From: Corallochytrium limacisporum
Lineage: Eukaryota > Opisthokonta
Direction of reading: 5' to 3'
Assembly: GCA_002811645.1 (NCBI GenBank)
Contig: PDIP01000021.1
Coordinates: forward strand, 86,328-150,327
DNA: 64,000 bases
Shown piece after piece: positions 10,096 to 19,945 of the stretch. How positions within the stretch are numbered: position 1 is the first letter of the stretch; every line of letters begins with the position of its first letter. The position numbers and the translations under genes are program-made. The notes below the pieces were generated by a model. That model saw nothing but the letters and a program-made list of their open reading frames with translations, had not been told where the DNA came from and searched no databases.

Positions 10096-10714
10096 AACCT
10101 AATATCAATATAATAATTAACATGAATTAGGCGCCCTCGACCCTCTCCCGTACAGGTGGGAAGGGAAGTGGAAGCACAACGGTACACACACTGCAGTCTT
10201 TCGTGCACCCTGCGCGGGCGCGTTGAGTAGGGGGCCTCTCAGCGAGACCCACCCTCCCCCGCACAAGAGGAGAGGAGATTCTGAAATTCTTGCGGTGCAG
10301 GGACCACTGCTCCGGGGGCAATGGAGGTTTGGCCCCCCCCCCTTCCGGGGCTCCCCTCTCTCCCATTCCTGCAAGGGCGAGGGCTTTTGGCACATTTCCC
10401 CTCTCAAGGAGACGGTCTGCTGAAAGGCACCATCACGGTTGCTTTCGTCATCCGTTCTAGGCTGCAGTGCTTCATTTGAATTGTTTGTTTCCTTTGCATC
10501 CCGTGTCACAATGAATTTGGATTTTCGTATGGTATTTCATAGATGGATTTGGTCAAAGGTTTGTCTAGTGGTACAGTTGTGTGTACGCTGGCGACACCGG
10601 TTGTTTGGCATATCAACTGATTAGGCCCATACGAACACTTACGAGAGGATCCTGAAGACTATGTCCAAAATCGAAAAACCCTTTGCACATTGAAATAGAC
10701 TGAAGAAACAAAAG
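10096..10714. other. Intergenic region, GC-rich island with C10 run
   Basis: Tandem spacer upstream of the phosphatidylserine decarboxylase gene. A GC-rich block at about 10,130-10,420 has a C10 run at 10,333-10,342, followed by AT-richer sequence. Nothing coding is supported. Confidence 0.5.
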
Positions 10715-11890
10715 ATGATTAGAGCGGCAGCGACATGCCGGCTCTGCTGCAGAGCCCTCCTTCGTCCAACGGTAGTGATCCAGCCAACCACCACGGCTGG
10801 GCCCATGATGCGCCCTCCTTGGTCATCTCGCCAGGGATTAAGGGCTATTCAGCGTCGATTCCAGTCCACAGAGTCCAGTGGAGAGACCAATAAGGGAATC
10901 GGTGGAACTGTCAAGGCCGGTCTGGCAGTGATTGGTATCCTTGGAATAATCCACTTTACTGAACGGTACGAAACAGAAACATACGGCGAACCAGTGAGCC
11001 GGGTCACTATCCTCTATCGCATGCTTCCCTTGCGCATTGTAAGCAGACTGTGGGGTATGCTGAATGAGATCGAACTGCCAGGATGGCTGCGAGGACCCAT
11101 ACTCGGTACCTATGCGAAGGTGTTCTCCGTTAACTTGGCTGAGGCAAAACACGAGACTGTGCAAGAGTTCAGACACCTACAAGACATGTTCACGCGAGAG
11201 CTGAAGCCAGGCATGCGGCCCATCAATGATGCTGAATTGGTTAGTCCTGCAGATGGCAAGGTGCTGTACATAGGAAAAGTAGAAAATGGACGGATTGAAC
11301 AGATCAAGGGAATGACTTACCCGATGCATGTGTTCCTCGGCGAGGACATGCGGAATTACAAATGCAAGGAGGGTAACGAACTCTTCCACTGCGTCATCTA
11401 CCTCTCTCCGGGTGATTATCACCGCTTTCACAGTCCTGCAGAGTGGCAACCTGTTCAGCGTCGCCATTTCCCTGGGGACCTCTTGAGCGTGAACCCACTG
11501 GTCCTCCACTTCGTCGACGGGTTATTCAACTTTAATGAGCGTGTTGCTCTTGTGGGCCACTGGCCACACGGATTCTTCAGCTTGACGGCCGTTGGTGCTA
11601 CCAATGTCGGATCAATTGTGATGTGCAACGACAGTGACCTTGTTACCAATGTTGGCTTCCGGCGATCACTCCCCAAGGTTATCTCAAAGGACATGCCGGA
11701 CCACAAGGGCTTCGACAAGGGTTCGGAAGTAGGCATGTTCAAGCTCGGATCTTCCATAGCGCTGATTTTTGAGGCCCCGAAGGAGTTTGAGTTCGTAGTA
11801 CAGCCAAGCCATGTCGTGCGCGTCGGACAGCGCATTGGTCAGGTTGAGAATGCCAGCAGCGGTGGTAAGTCATGGTACAAGATTTGGTAA
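10715..11890 (+). CDS. PISD: Mitochondrial phosphatidylserine decarboxylase
   Basis: A 391-residue pyruvoyl-dependent enzyme converting phosphatidylserine to phosphatidylethanolamine. The first 50 residues are rich in R, A and S without acidic residues, a typical mitochondrial presequence. A membrane segment at about 65-80 (KAGLAVIGILGIIHF) fits inner-membrane anchoring. Catalytic features are visible: SPADGKV with D180, the YHRFHSP segment with H237, and the self-cleavage motif, here LGSS (344-347) rather than the usual LGST. Cleavage before S346 would create the pyruvoyl group on a 46-residue alpha chain. The ATG context is AAAAGATGA. The gene converges on CDC5L with 70 bp between the stop codons. 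Confidence 0.95.
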   Translation: MIRAAATCRLCCRALLRPTVVIQPTTTAGPMMRPPWSSRQGLRAIQRRFQSTESSGETNKGIGGTVKAGLAVIGILGIIHFTERYETETYGEPVSRVTILYRMLPLRIVSRLWGMLNEIELPGWLRGPILGTYAKVFSVNLAEAKHETVQEFRHLQDMFTRELKPGMRPINDAELVSPADGKVLYIGKVENGRIEQIKGMTYPMHVFLGEDMRNYKCKEGNELFHCVIYLSPGDYHRFHSPAEWQPVQRRHFPGDLLSVNPLVLHFVDGLFNFNERVALVGHWPHGFFSLTAVGATNVGSIVMCNDSDLVTNVGFRRSLPKVISKDMPDHKGFDKGSEVGMFKLGSSIALIFEAPKEFEFVVQPSHVVRVGQRIGQVENASSGGKSWYKIW

Positions 11891-11960
11891 GACTTGGCAA
11901 TCGTAACTATTCTATTCCAAATTAACGATGCATAAATGTGCTGAAGAATAAATCTCTTTT

Positions 11961-14246
11961 TCATTTTGATGCATCCTTTTCTCTTCTGCGGGCTAAAGCT
12001 TCTCGTTCGAGCGCTTCGATGCCGGCAAAGCCGATCCTCCGATACTCTGCTTCAGATGTGCGGTGGTGAGTCTGCACAAGATCCTTCTGCATGGTCCGCA
12101 CACGGTCAATGACGGTTCCTTGCTGCTCCCACAAATCAGCACTGAGGGCATGGTGATTCCGCAATTCTTCCCTAAGACGTTCACGGAGCACAGCAGTCGA
12201 TTCGACCTGTGGAGGCTGCCATTGCGTTTTCCAAAAGTCATCCCACCGGTGTTCAGTGGCCGCACGGTGGTCGTCACCAAGTACCTCTTCAGCCTCGGTC
12301 TTGACTAAGGCTTGTGCGGAGAGGAGGTCGTCCCCAGTGAGATCAGCGTCCTGGGTCTTACGCAGCCGTCGATTACCCGCAAGGTCGGCACGGAGGAGCG
12401 CCAGTGCCTGTCTTTGGACAACCGCCTGGACGGAGTTGCCTTGGGATTCATTTTCCACAAGAGACTCGATATACGCAGTATCGATAACCTTTGGCAGGGG
12501 CAGATCGCGCTGAATGGCACTACTCACTTTCAGAGCTTGCTTGGCCACCATGATCTCCCTGGCCTGTTCCATAGCGCGATCTTCCAGTTCCTTGTCAATG
12601 TCATTAGAAAGTACAGAAGTCGGCACTGTATCCTCGTCCGGACCAAGAATCCGGTCTCCATCGGCACTGAGCTCAACCTCGGGCAGTTGCAACTGCACAT
12701 CGCCCCGCGGTTCCGGCAACTGGGCCAACCCGTCGGATACCTGCTTCCGTACAGCTTCAAGGTCCAGGTCAGCTAATTCGTGATGGTTCAGCTGCAGGGG
12801 GTCACGTACCATAAAGCGATCCCGAACAGCAAATTTAACCGAGGTCAGGCGTGGTTGTACAGTCAGAAAAGAACCATCAGCAGTCTGATCTCCCCTACCT
12901 GCTGCACCTTGGTTCTGGTCAGATTCACTTGTCTGCTTCATGTCACCTTTTCGGTTGCCAATTTTGAGTACACTGCGAGCCATGGCCTCCTGGTTAATGA
13001 TCCCAGCTTGCTGCAGCATGCGATCTTGATGAGATCCGCCGTGGTCGGAAAGAATTCGTAATTTTCGCAAATCTTCTGGCCAGCGCTGCAATGTGAATTG
13101 CTTTACCAAGCCGTCAGTGGCAATATTTTCACCGTAGCCAATCACTTCAAAGATTTGTTCCTGGCGTTTCATGAGTTTCCGCACCTGGCGAGCATAGTCA
13201 ACGTCACATTGTGGTGGCGGCAAGTCCAAAGGAGCCCGATGAGAGATTCGGGCCTGTTCTTTCTTTGCAAGCGCCACCTCCTTAGCAATTGCAGCCCGTT
13301 GTTCCTTGGCCTCTTCTTGCTGTCGATGTCTTTCTTCGTTATCGTATTTGCTCCTTTTCCGCTTGTCTCGCTCCCGCAACTGACGCTCTTTCATGCGTTT
13401 TAATTCGGCTGCGGAATTCTCAAGCTGCTCAATATCCAGTGGTCCCGCACTGGCGTCAATTGTCTCCGCTTCCTCTCCGGTGGTATCGTAGAATCCAGGC
13501 ACTGGAGCATGCTCAAATGGTACTTCTTCACTGAGATCCAGCCTGAGGATTCCTTTCCACTTATTCCTACGCGAAGGTAAGTGCCCAGTGGACTTGATCT
13601 TTAGCACACCAGCGGCCTTCAGTTCCCGTTTTCTTTGAATCGTGGCCATGCGCTTGACTTCGCCCAAAACTTTCTGGCGGGCCTTACGCTGCTCCTTTTT
13701 GGACTGGGTCTTTGCCAGGCGCACCCTGGTTTCCGCCAGCATTTCCTTTTCCTGGTCGTCCATGTCCATCGCGTCTGGCCTGGCCGGCTTAGTGTGGGCA
13801 GTGGGATCCAATTCACCTCGCCGCGGTTGCTTCATTTTTCTCTGTTGCTCGAGTTTCAGGGCAGATTGTTCTGAAAGGCTCGATCCACCGCCAATCTGAG
13901 CCTCCGCAGAAGTACCTGCGGCGGCAGCCCGTTCCAACAGTTCTTCATAGTGTGTAATGCATTGCTGTGCAGTCCGTCCGACGTAGTCACAGATGGTCCG
14001 CCACTGCGAGGGAAATAGACGAGCATAACGCAAGAGCTTTGACTCTTCTTCCTGTGTCCATTCGTCCTTTTTGATACGTGGGTCCAGCCACTCGGTCCAC
14101 CGTGCCTTGCACTGTATCGCTGTCTTCGTCTTGATCAAGCTAGATATTCGGTTCCATTCGTGGGTGCCATATTTCATAACCGCAGCCTTCAGCACTTCAT
14201 CTTCACTGTTTTTCCAGGCACCGCCCTTTATGAACACGCGCGGCAT
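11961..14246 (-). CDS. CDC5L: CDC5-like Myb-repeat splicing factor
   Basis: Using the ATG at 14246 (the open frame extends 9 codons further upstream without ATG) the protein has 761 residues and begins MPRVFIKGGAWKNSEDEVL, the almost invariant CDC5L/Cef1 start. Two Myb repeats span residues 1-105, with KARWTEWLDPRIKKDEW joining them. A lysine/glutamate-rich middle and a C-terminal coiled-coil region follow, as in the family (human about 802 aa). CDC5L is the scaffold of the NineTeen/Prp19 complex, needed for activation of the spliceosome. The gene converges on the phosphatidylserine decarboxylase gene and diverges from the LYR-protein gene. Confidence 0.97.
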   Translation of the reverse strand: MPRVFIKGGAWKNSEDEVLKAAVMKYGTHEWNRISSLIKTKTAIQCKARWTEWLDPRIKKDEWTQEEESKLLRYARLFPSQWRTICDYVGRTAQQCITHYEELLERAAAAGTSAEAQIGGGSSLSEQSALKLEQQRKMKQPRRGELDPTAHTKPARPDAMDMDDQEKEMLAETRVRLAKTQSKKEQRKARQKVLGEVKRMATIQRKRELKAAGVLKIKSTGHLPSRRNKWKGILRLDLSEEVPFEHAPVPGFYDTTGEEAETIDASAGPLDIEQLENSAAELKRMKERQLRERDKRKRSKYDNEERHRQQEEAKEQRAAIAKEVALAKKEQARISHRAPLDLPPPQCDVDYARQVRKLMKRQEQIFEVIGYGENIATDGLVKQFTLQRWPEDLRKLRILSDHGGSHQDRMLQQAGIINQEAMARSVLKIGNRKGDMKQTSESDQNQGAAGRGDQTADGSFLTVQPRLTSVKFAVRDRFMVRDPLQLNHHELADLDLEAVRKQVSDGLAQLPEPRGDVQLQLPEVELSADGDRILGPDEDTVPTSVLSNDIDKELEDRAMEQAREIMVAKQALKVSSAIQRDLPLPKVIDTAYIESLVENESQGNSVQAVVQRQALALLRADLAGNRRLRKTQDADLTGDDLLSAQALVKTEAEEVLGDDHRAATEHRWDDFWKTQWQPPQVESTAVLRERLREELRNHHALSADLWEQQGTVIDRVRTMQKDLVQTHHRTSEAEYRRIGFAGIEALEREALARRREKDASK

Positions 14247-14794
14247 TGTGGGATTATATATTCCAAGATCCAATGTAGGCTGTCCTTAGTTCCTATGGCT
14301 CTATGTAGCCGTCAACCGAGATCTGAACAACATTTCGTATTGCTGTATTCATTTCTGTTCTCCTGATTGACTCATGTCATCTATTAGCCATTCATGTTAT
14401 GAGGCTAACGATAACCGCAGACTGTATTCTTCTGAAGTACCTCTGACACTGTGCTGCGTTTAACGGTCCCGTTCCGGAATTGTCGCGCGCCGGAGCGGGT
14501 CGCTTGGGTTCGCAACAAACCCCGACCCCCCTGCCGACCCTTCCCCCACCAACGGGCACGAGGAAGGAGCACTCGGGCGGATCACGGACGGGCTGATCAC
14601 TCGAAACTTAAGAGACGATTTCGACAGTGTAAGGTTGATCAGAGCAGTGATTCCGAGAGGTATCAAAGTCATTAAGGGAATTTTAGTATTCGGATTCCGT
14701 TAGTATGACAGACAAATAAAATTGGGAGAGGCTTGATTCTATTGCAATATGTGGAAATGCTGCATACACAAAGGTCTGCTAAGGAAGTAACGAA
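14247..14794. other. Divergent intergenic region (CDC5L / LYR gene)
   Basis: About 550 bp containing a GC-rich block at 14,450-14,600 flanked by AT-richer sequence. No gene, tRNA or repeat is recognised. Confidence 0.45.
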
Positions 14795-15217
14795 ATGATG
14801 GAAGTAGCTCAAGTGCGGCGGAGTCTCCTGTCATTGTACCGTCGGACCTTGCGCCAGGCAGAACTGCTTACCACTAAGGAAGCAGATATACACATCCCGG
14901 CCCTGAGACAGTTCTACAGATCGAATTGGGCGACCCTCGACATGGAAGGTGAACTGGGCGAGATTGCTTTGGCTGATTTCAGGAAAGGCGCAGAGAGTCG
15001 GCTGAGCTTCATTGAAATGAAGACGCCGCGCAGACAGGGCAACATGACCGCTTATCGATCAAAAGTATTTGACAAGAAGTCAGGTAGGGTCGTGGATGGC
15101 TATGCGGACATGGACGATAAGGCACGACACACTCAGTTCACAGGGTCGAACGTCGATCCAGTGGCTTTGAAACGGCATTGGAAGCTTTTCGAAAGGCAGG
15201 TTAAGGCCGGGCTCTGA
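14795..15217 (+). CDS. LYR-motif protein, probable mitochondrial assembly factor
   Basis: A 140-residue protein starting with an ATG pair. The N-terminus has the LYR tripeptide in SLLSLYRRTLRQA, and the conserved downstream phenylalanine could be in RQFYRSNW. These are marks of the Complex1_LYR family, small helical proteins that bind acyl-ACP and help assemble respiratory complexes or Fe-S proteins. The C-terminal half (TPRRQGNMTAYRSK and onward) is basic and does not match a family member I know, so the client cannot be named. It ends 73 bp from the convergent BTB gene. Confidence 0.65.
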   Translation: MMEVAQVRRSLLSLYRRTLRQAELLTTKEADIHIPALRQFYRSNWATLDMEGELGEIALADFRKGAESRLSFIEMKTPRRQGNMTAYRSKVFDKKSGRVVDGYADMDDKARHTQFTGSNVDPVALKRHWKLFERQVKAGL

Positions 15218-15290
15218 CAAGTTTACATGTAAACAATTCTAGATAGGGTTCTTTAAATACCAAAATTAGTTTCTAGCTATACATAAATGA

Positions 15291-18149
15291 TCAGCTCTTG
15301 ATCATGACTTCACTACGGTAAGTGCCGAAGAGCTCAATCGTTGAGCAATGGATCGCAAACGAGCCGTCGTTATTGGGTCCCAGGAGACGGACACGAAACA
15401 TTCGAAAATAAGCTGCAGGTTGCGTCGCACCTAGAGACAAGGGAGATCCGGGCGAGCCTCCAGAACTGGGTGCCTTCATCGCGAGAGTTGCGTGTGTACG
15501 GAATACTACGGTCTGGCCGGCGTAGTTGACGCTCTCATCGTCACGATGTTCTCTCATAAGGGTCCATTCTTGCCCATCATTGGATGCCTCAAAGCACCAA
15601 TGACGAAGGAATCCAGCGTTTTCAGAATCATGGCGCAGGGCATAGTGTGTGACATTGGCGCTACACTTTGGTCCGAGATCCAATGTAACAGCGGCCGTTC
15701 GCCCAGGCAGGGCGTTCCGGACCCGCGCATTCTTTGATACGAAGTTTGCGGCCTTCACAAAGGGTCCCTCTGGTGCTGTCAGTTTCACGGTGACCCGGCC
15801 GTGATTGTGCGGATCGATCCAGTCGCTAGTGTTAAGATTCGTCGCAAGAGCGTACACTATGCCATTCAAAGTATCGTTGGTGGTGATCTTTGTACCAGGT
15901 GCGGGTGGGGCGCGGACTATGGTTTTACCATCATTCGCCGCTGGTCGATCCTGACGAGCAAATGTTCGAAGTCGACTACGCATGTGCCCTCCAGCGGCGG
16001 GTGGCTTAAGTTCAATACGCTGACCGGTGAATGTTGGTGGTCTAGTACCTCGCACCTCACTCAAGAGATCCTCGTCGCTAGTATTCATAGTATTTGGAGT
16101 TGAGGAGGGTGCTGCTTGCATTGCCTGAACCGCATTACCGTGAGTATCCATGACCGCAAGACTGATTGGGCTCACAGCGAGTGCTGTGGGGCTCGAGCTC
16201 AGCTGCCCACGAGCTCTTGCTGCCGCACGTTCCGCAATAACCCCTTGTGCCTCCAATATGAATTCTCTCTCTACCTCATAAATGTTACGGTCTAGTAGAT
16301 GTTTTTCCAGTTTCGTCATCGACATGGATGGAAAACGGATGCAACTGAGAAGAGCTGTGATCTTGTCACTTTCATCTCGTTCAAAATCTGGGTTCTGTGC
16401 TTTCAGCCATAGCATAACACTATCGTATAAGGCATTCTCATCCACTACAGCAAGGTCATCGTACTTGATTACATTCAAGAGCTCCTTGTAACCAAGTTCT
16501 TTGAATGCCTCTTCTAAACTCACGTCCTGGAAATTGTTCTTCAAGTATAGCATTGCTCTTGAATACAAAACAGGGCACCTCAGTCTCTTTGCCCATGCAA
16601 GGACCCCAGTTACTGTCTTTGTGTTCAATAGCTTCGTAGCGATGTACTCTGAGACCAGACCACGCATCCGCATCATCAGATACTTGTCCGTTAGTCGCAG
16701 ACAGGAGAGGGCAGTTTCAATATCGGGGATATTGTTGACTACCTTAACATCCAAACTTGAGTACAAGATTCGCAGGAACACTTCGATCACATCGCCTGTG
16801 GCTTCGCTCACATTCATTTCCTGCTCCTTGGCCTCGATCATATCTCCAGACATCATGGCGTGAACGACGCTACTCTCATTCGCAAACACTGCACGATGGG
16901 CACCAATGCACTCATTGTGGGCAGTTATAACCATATCTGTCGGAAACACTTCCATTACTTTCAAGTGACGATCCAGGGATTTCCAATTTGTCGATAAGCG
17001 ATATCTACGCATATTTCCACCACCATAGACAGTCGTGATGTTGAATGTAGGCCTATCAGGAGTGCTCATCGGAAACCTCCAGGACTTGAAGCTTCGCAGA
17101 GCCGTAGCATCATGACTTACCACCCCGTTGCGAGCTGCTCCCTGTCGGGAAACAGCCAGCAATTCTTTGAGCCCACCCGCCAAGGAAGTCATTCCAAACA
17201 TTTGGGCGCATTCCATGCAAGGTTCTATTTCCTCCTGGCTGAGGTCCATGCGTTGATCTCCGTAAATGTAGGCTAGTACATGCCCAATGATGTTCTTCTT
17301 AACCGGAAGCTGGGGTATCTTTGCATACGTATTGCTACCTGACTGTCGGCGTTTATGTCCCATTCTCCGCCCACGATCGATATCTTTCGCCTCATAATAC
17401 AACTGGATTTTCTCATGAACTAGGTCGATCCACTTCGTTACAAAGTCTTCTGCTTTGTTCACATCTATCAGCTCATCAATGTACGGATACAGAATCGCAC
17501 TGTGTAGCGGAATGTCATCAGTCCAAGTACCTTTTGCACTACTATCAATTACTTTGATACTCAGGTCCGCGAAGTCCCGTGATCCCAGGAGGAATGCTGT
17601 GGAAAGTTCTGTTGAGTCATATCCCGAGAAATTTCCAAAGGCTGGTAAATGTGATGTCTCATTCAAGTACAGGGTTGTGGGTACTGATCCTGCAAGACAC
17701 ACAGAGTCCAAGCGAATGTCCTCCTTCCATACACCAAATGCCACGCTGTCAATTCCTTGGATAGGTGTTACATCACGCCACTCCATGATAATGTGCGCTC
17801 CTAATTCACCTTTGCCGACACTGATACATCCCCGCCAGTACTGCACCCAGAACCAAGTTCCGTCACCAAACTCACTGTCCAATTTGGCATCAGCATCAAA
17901 GGCAGAATCAACAATAACAACCTCTGCATCATTTTTTCTGATGGCACTCTTTGTATTCTTCCATCCACCTAACAGGATTTCATACGGCGCTGCTTCTGAC
18001 GGTGATGCAGAAGAATAGAAATAGATCTTGATATTGGCCCGAGCGGTTGCGCAGAAAATAATGGACCCGCCCGACTTCTCATTGATTTGTCCTGCAACGG
18101 GATAACGGCGATCCTGGACAGTACCGTTTAGAACAAATGAACAGAACAT
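15291..18149 (-). CDS. FAMeT-like / BTB / BTB-BACK / discoidin-like multidomain protein
   Basis: A 952-residue protein with an unusual domain chain. Residues about 20-150 (LLGGWKNTKSAIR, then WVQYWRGCISVGKGE) match the farnesoic-acid-O-methyltransferase-like beta domain, which is a binding fold and not an enzyme. Residues about 180-340 form a divergent BTB domain (FADLSIKV, then AYIYGDQRMDL). A second BTB plus BACK region follows at about 370-620 (AHRAVFANES, FLRILYSS, LTDKYLMMRMRGLVSEYI). The last 200 residues (TLDLGPKCSANVTHYALRH, HWCFEASNDGQEW, YFRMFRVRLLGP) resemble the F5/8-type-C or HECTD1/BTBD-type beta-sandwich. BTB-BACK proteins usually serve as Cullin-3 adaptors, so a substrate receptor role is plausible but inferred. 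Divergent from LCMT1. Confidence 0.75.
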   Translation of the reverse strand: MFCSFVLNGTVQDRRYPVAGQINEKSGGSIIFCATARANIKIYFYSSASPSEAAPYEILLGGWKNTKSAIRKNDAEVVIVDSAFDADAKLDSEFGDGTWFWVQYWRGCISVGKGELGAHIIMEWRDVTPIQGIDSVAFGVWKEDIRLDSVCLAGSVPTTLYLNETSHLPAFGNFSGYDSTELSTAFLLGSRDFADLSIKVIDSSAKGTWTDDIPLHSAILYPYIDELIDVNKAEDFVTKWIDLVHEKIQLYYEAKDIDRGRRMGHKRRQSGSNTYAKIPQLPVKKNIIGHVLAYIYGDQRMDLSQEEIEPCMECAQMFGMTSLAGGLKELLAVSRQGAARNGVVSHDATALRSFKSWRFPMSTPDRPTFNITTVYGGGNMRRYRLSTNWKSLDRHLKVMEVFPTDMVITAHNECIGAHRAVFANESSVVHAMMSGDMIEAKEQEMNVSEATGDVIEVFLRILYSSLDVKVVNNIPDIETALSCLRLTDKYLMMRMRGLVSEYIATKLLNTKTVTGVLAWAKRLRCPVLYSRAMLYLKNNFQDVSLEEAFKELGYKELLNVIKYDDLAVVDENALYDSVMLWLKAQNPDFERDESDKITALLSCIRFPSMSMTKLEKHLLDRNIYEVEREFILEAQGVIAERAAARARGQLSSSPTALAVSPISLAVMDTHGNAVQAMQAAPSSTPNTMNTSDEDLLSEVRGTRPPTFTGQRIELKPPAAGGHMRSRLRTFARQDRPAANDGKTIVRAPPAPGTKITTNDTLNGIVYALATNLNTSDWIDPHNHGRVTVKLTAPEGPFVKAANFVSKNARVRNALPGRTAAVTLDLGPKCSANVTHYALRHDSENAGFLRHWCFEASNDGQEWTLMREHRDDESVNYAGQTVVFRTHATLAMKAPSSGGSPGSPLSLGATQPAAYFRMFRVRLLGPNNDGSFAIHCSTIELFGTYRSEVMIKS

Positions 18150-18857
18150 AGCGTGACTATACGAAAGGTCCTATCGGATCCTCCTTCACAGAGTACTTAG
18201 CACTTGCATCGGAACCCTCCCTCACGTGGGTAGCAACACGACCGCACCCCAAGTTCCCAAGTGCTGTCGGCATACGATTCTACCTGCAGAGAACACTGTT
18301 AAGACCAGAGGACAGTATCCTTTCCTATACAACACTTCTGCGCAGACTACGCAGTGATGGCGCCAACGCGCAACCCCTGAAATAGCCGAATAGAGGTAAG
18401 GAGAGCCTCCCCTGCCAGTGGCAAATTCCCTCAGGCCTCTCTCCCTTCGTACAAAAACGGCCGGCTGCTCGCTACCACCGGTGGTTCTGCGGATTGGCTG
18501 GAAACGGCGCGGCGGTTCGGAAGGGGGGACCTTGCGAAGACTCGGGTTGGGTCGCCCCTTCCCCCCTCCAAGCTTTTGTCCCGGTCTCACTGTCCCTCCC
18601 TGCCCTTTTGGCATGGGCGGGGACACGAGCTCGCCCGGGACGAGGGGGCCGCAACCGGGACAAAAGCCACTGTCACATGACCACCTCTGCCTTCGAGGAT
18701 TAGGGCTTGCTATTTACAGCGACCTATTTGGAGCTGATAGTTCACAAGATTTGGGAACAGATGCCATTATATGCTTATGATCACATTCTGGATCTTGAGG
18801 GAGGATGGCGGCGAGCTCTCGGAACTTGTCATAGAATTTCTATCGGTGGTTTGAGCG
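18150..18857. other. Divergent intergenic region (BTB gene / LCMT1)
   Basis: A 700-bp interval with a GC-rich core at about 18,400-18,660. Open frames here are overlapping GC-rich artefacts on both strands. It presumably holds both promoters. Confidence 0.5.
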
Positions 18858-19913
18858 ATGGGAGACCCACCAACACCACCACCTGCTGTAAACAATGGGC
18901 CAGAAGTGCCATCCTTGTCGTCGATCTTGAAGACTGCAAAGAAAACAGAGCGTCTGCCGTCAGTAGCCAAGACAAATGACGATGCCACGCAGTGTAAGAG
19001 ATCTGCCGTCCGAATGGGTTATTACAACGATCCTTTCATTGCTGAGTTTTGTGCACAAGCACCACGACGGGAACCATTGATCCATCGCGGTTATACCATT
19101 CGGGTGCTTGCCATCGAAAAATTAACAGCTGGGTTCATAAAAATGAATCCAGGCTGTCAAATTGTAAATTTAGGGGCAGGGTACGACACATTATACTGGC
19201 GGCTAAAGCGAAGGCAGGACCTTGACTTCAGCAATTTTGTGGAAGTTGACTTTGCTCCACTGATTAAGCAAAAAGCAGAGCTTATTCGCAAAAGTGGATT
19301 GTTGACCTCAGAAGTAGGGGAGCTGCAGCAGGTTGGAGATTGTATTCTGAAGGGCAGTGGTGATCCTAAGCGGTCCTATGCGCTTGTTGGCGGCGACTTG
19401 AACAACTGGGAGATTCTAGTAGAGAAACTCAAGGCTGTTGGCTACGACCGAACAAGGACAACGTTGTTCCTTGCCGAGTGTGTATTTGCGTATATTCAGT
19501 ACGACAAGTGGCAGACCCTGCTTCACGGTATGGCAGATGAAAGCGGATCATGTAGCGGAGTTGTCAACTATGAACCCATTCCAGGATCCGGGGCATTTGG
19601 ACGAGTGATGCGAGATCACACCGACTCACGGGGATGCTCCATTCTCGGTACCAACAGTTTTGAAGACTACAAGGATCATCTTGCATTCTACAAGCAGAAC
19701 AACTGGGGACATGCATACGGCGTGGATCTGGTGAAAGTGGAGCACATGGTTCTGACTGCGGATCATCGCCAGCACCTGGCGCAACTCGAGCCCCTTGATG
19801 AGTTGGAAGAGTGGCATTTAGTTCTGAGTCACTACTCTTTGGTGTGGAGCATGAAGACCACTTCAAATACGGGCACATCACCAGAACATCCCCCTTGGAA
19901 TATGGAAAATTAA
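18858..19913 (+). CDS. LCMT1: Leucine carboxyl methyltransferase 1 (PP2A methyltransferase)
   Basis: A 351-residue SAM-dependent methyltransferase that methylates the C-terminal leucine of the PP2A catalytic subunit, which promotes assembly of B-subunit holoenzymes. Family landmarks are seen in order: KRSAVRMGYYNDPFI at about 47-61, the RGYTIRV segment, SAM motif I IVNLGAGYDTLYWRL, FVEVDFAPLIKQK, and the C-terminal EWHLVLSHYSLVW. Length agrees with human LCMT1 (334 aa). It converges on mevalonate kinase with only 32 bp between the stop codons, so the 3' UTRs must overlap. Confidence 0.95.
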   Translation: MGDPPTPPPAVNNGPEVPSLSSILKTAKKTERLPSVAKTNDDATQCKRSAVRMGYYNDPFIAEFCAQAPRREPLIHRGYTIRVLAIEKLTAGFIKMNPGCQIVNLGAGYDTLYWRLKRRQDLDFSNFVEVDFAPLIKQKAELIRKSGLLTSEVGELQQVGDCILKGSGDPKRSYALVGGDLNNWEILVEKLKAVGYDRTRTTLFLAECVFAYIQYDKWQTLLHGMADESGSCSGVVNYEPIPGSGAFGRVMRDHTDSRGCSILGTNSFEDYKDHLAFYKQNNWGHAYGVDLVKVEHMVLTADHRQHLAQLEPLDELEEWHLVLSHYSLVWSMKTTSNTGTSPEHPPWNMEN

Positions 19914-19945
19914 TGTTTGAATATATTTTCTTTGATTTCGACAGT

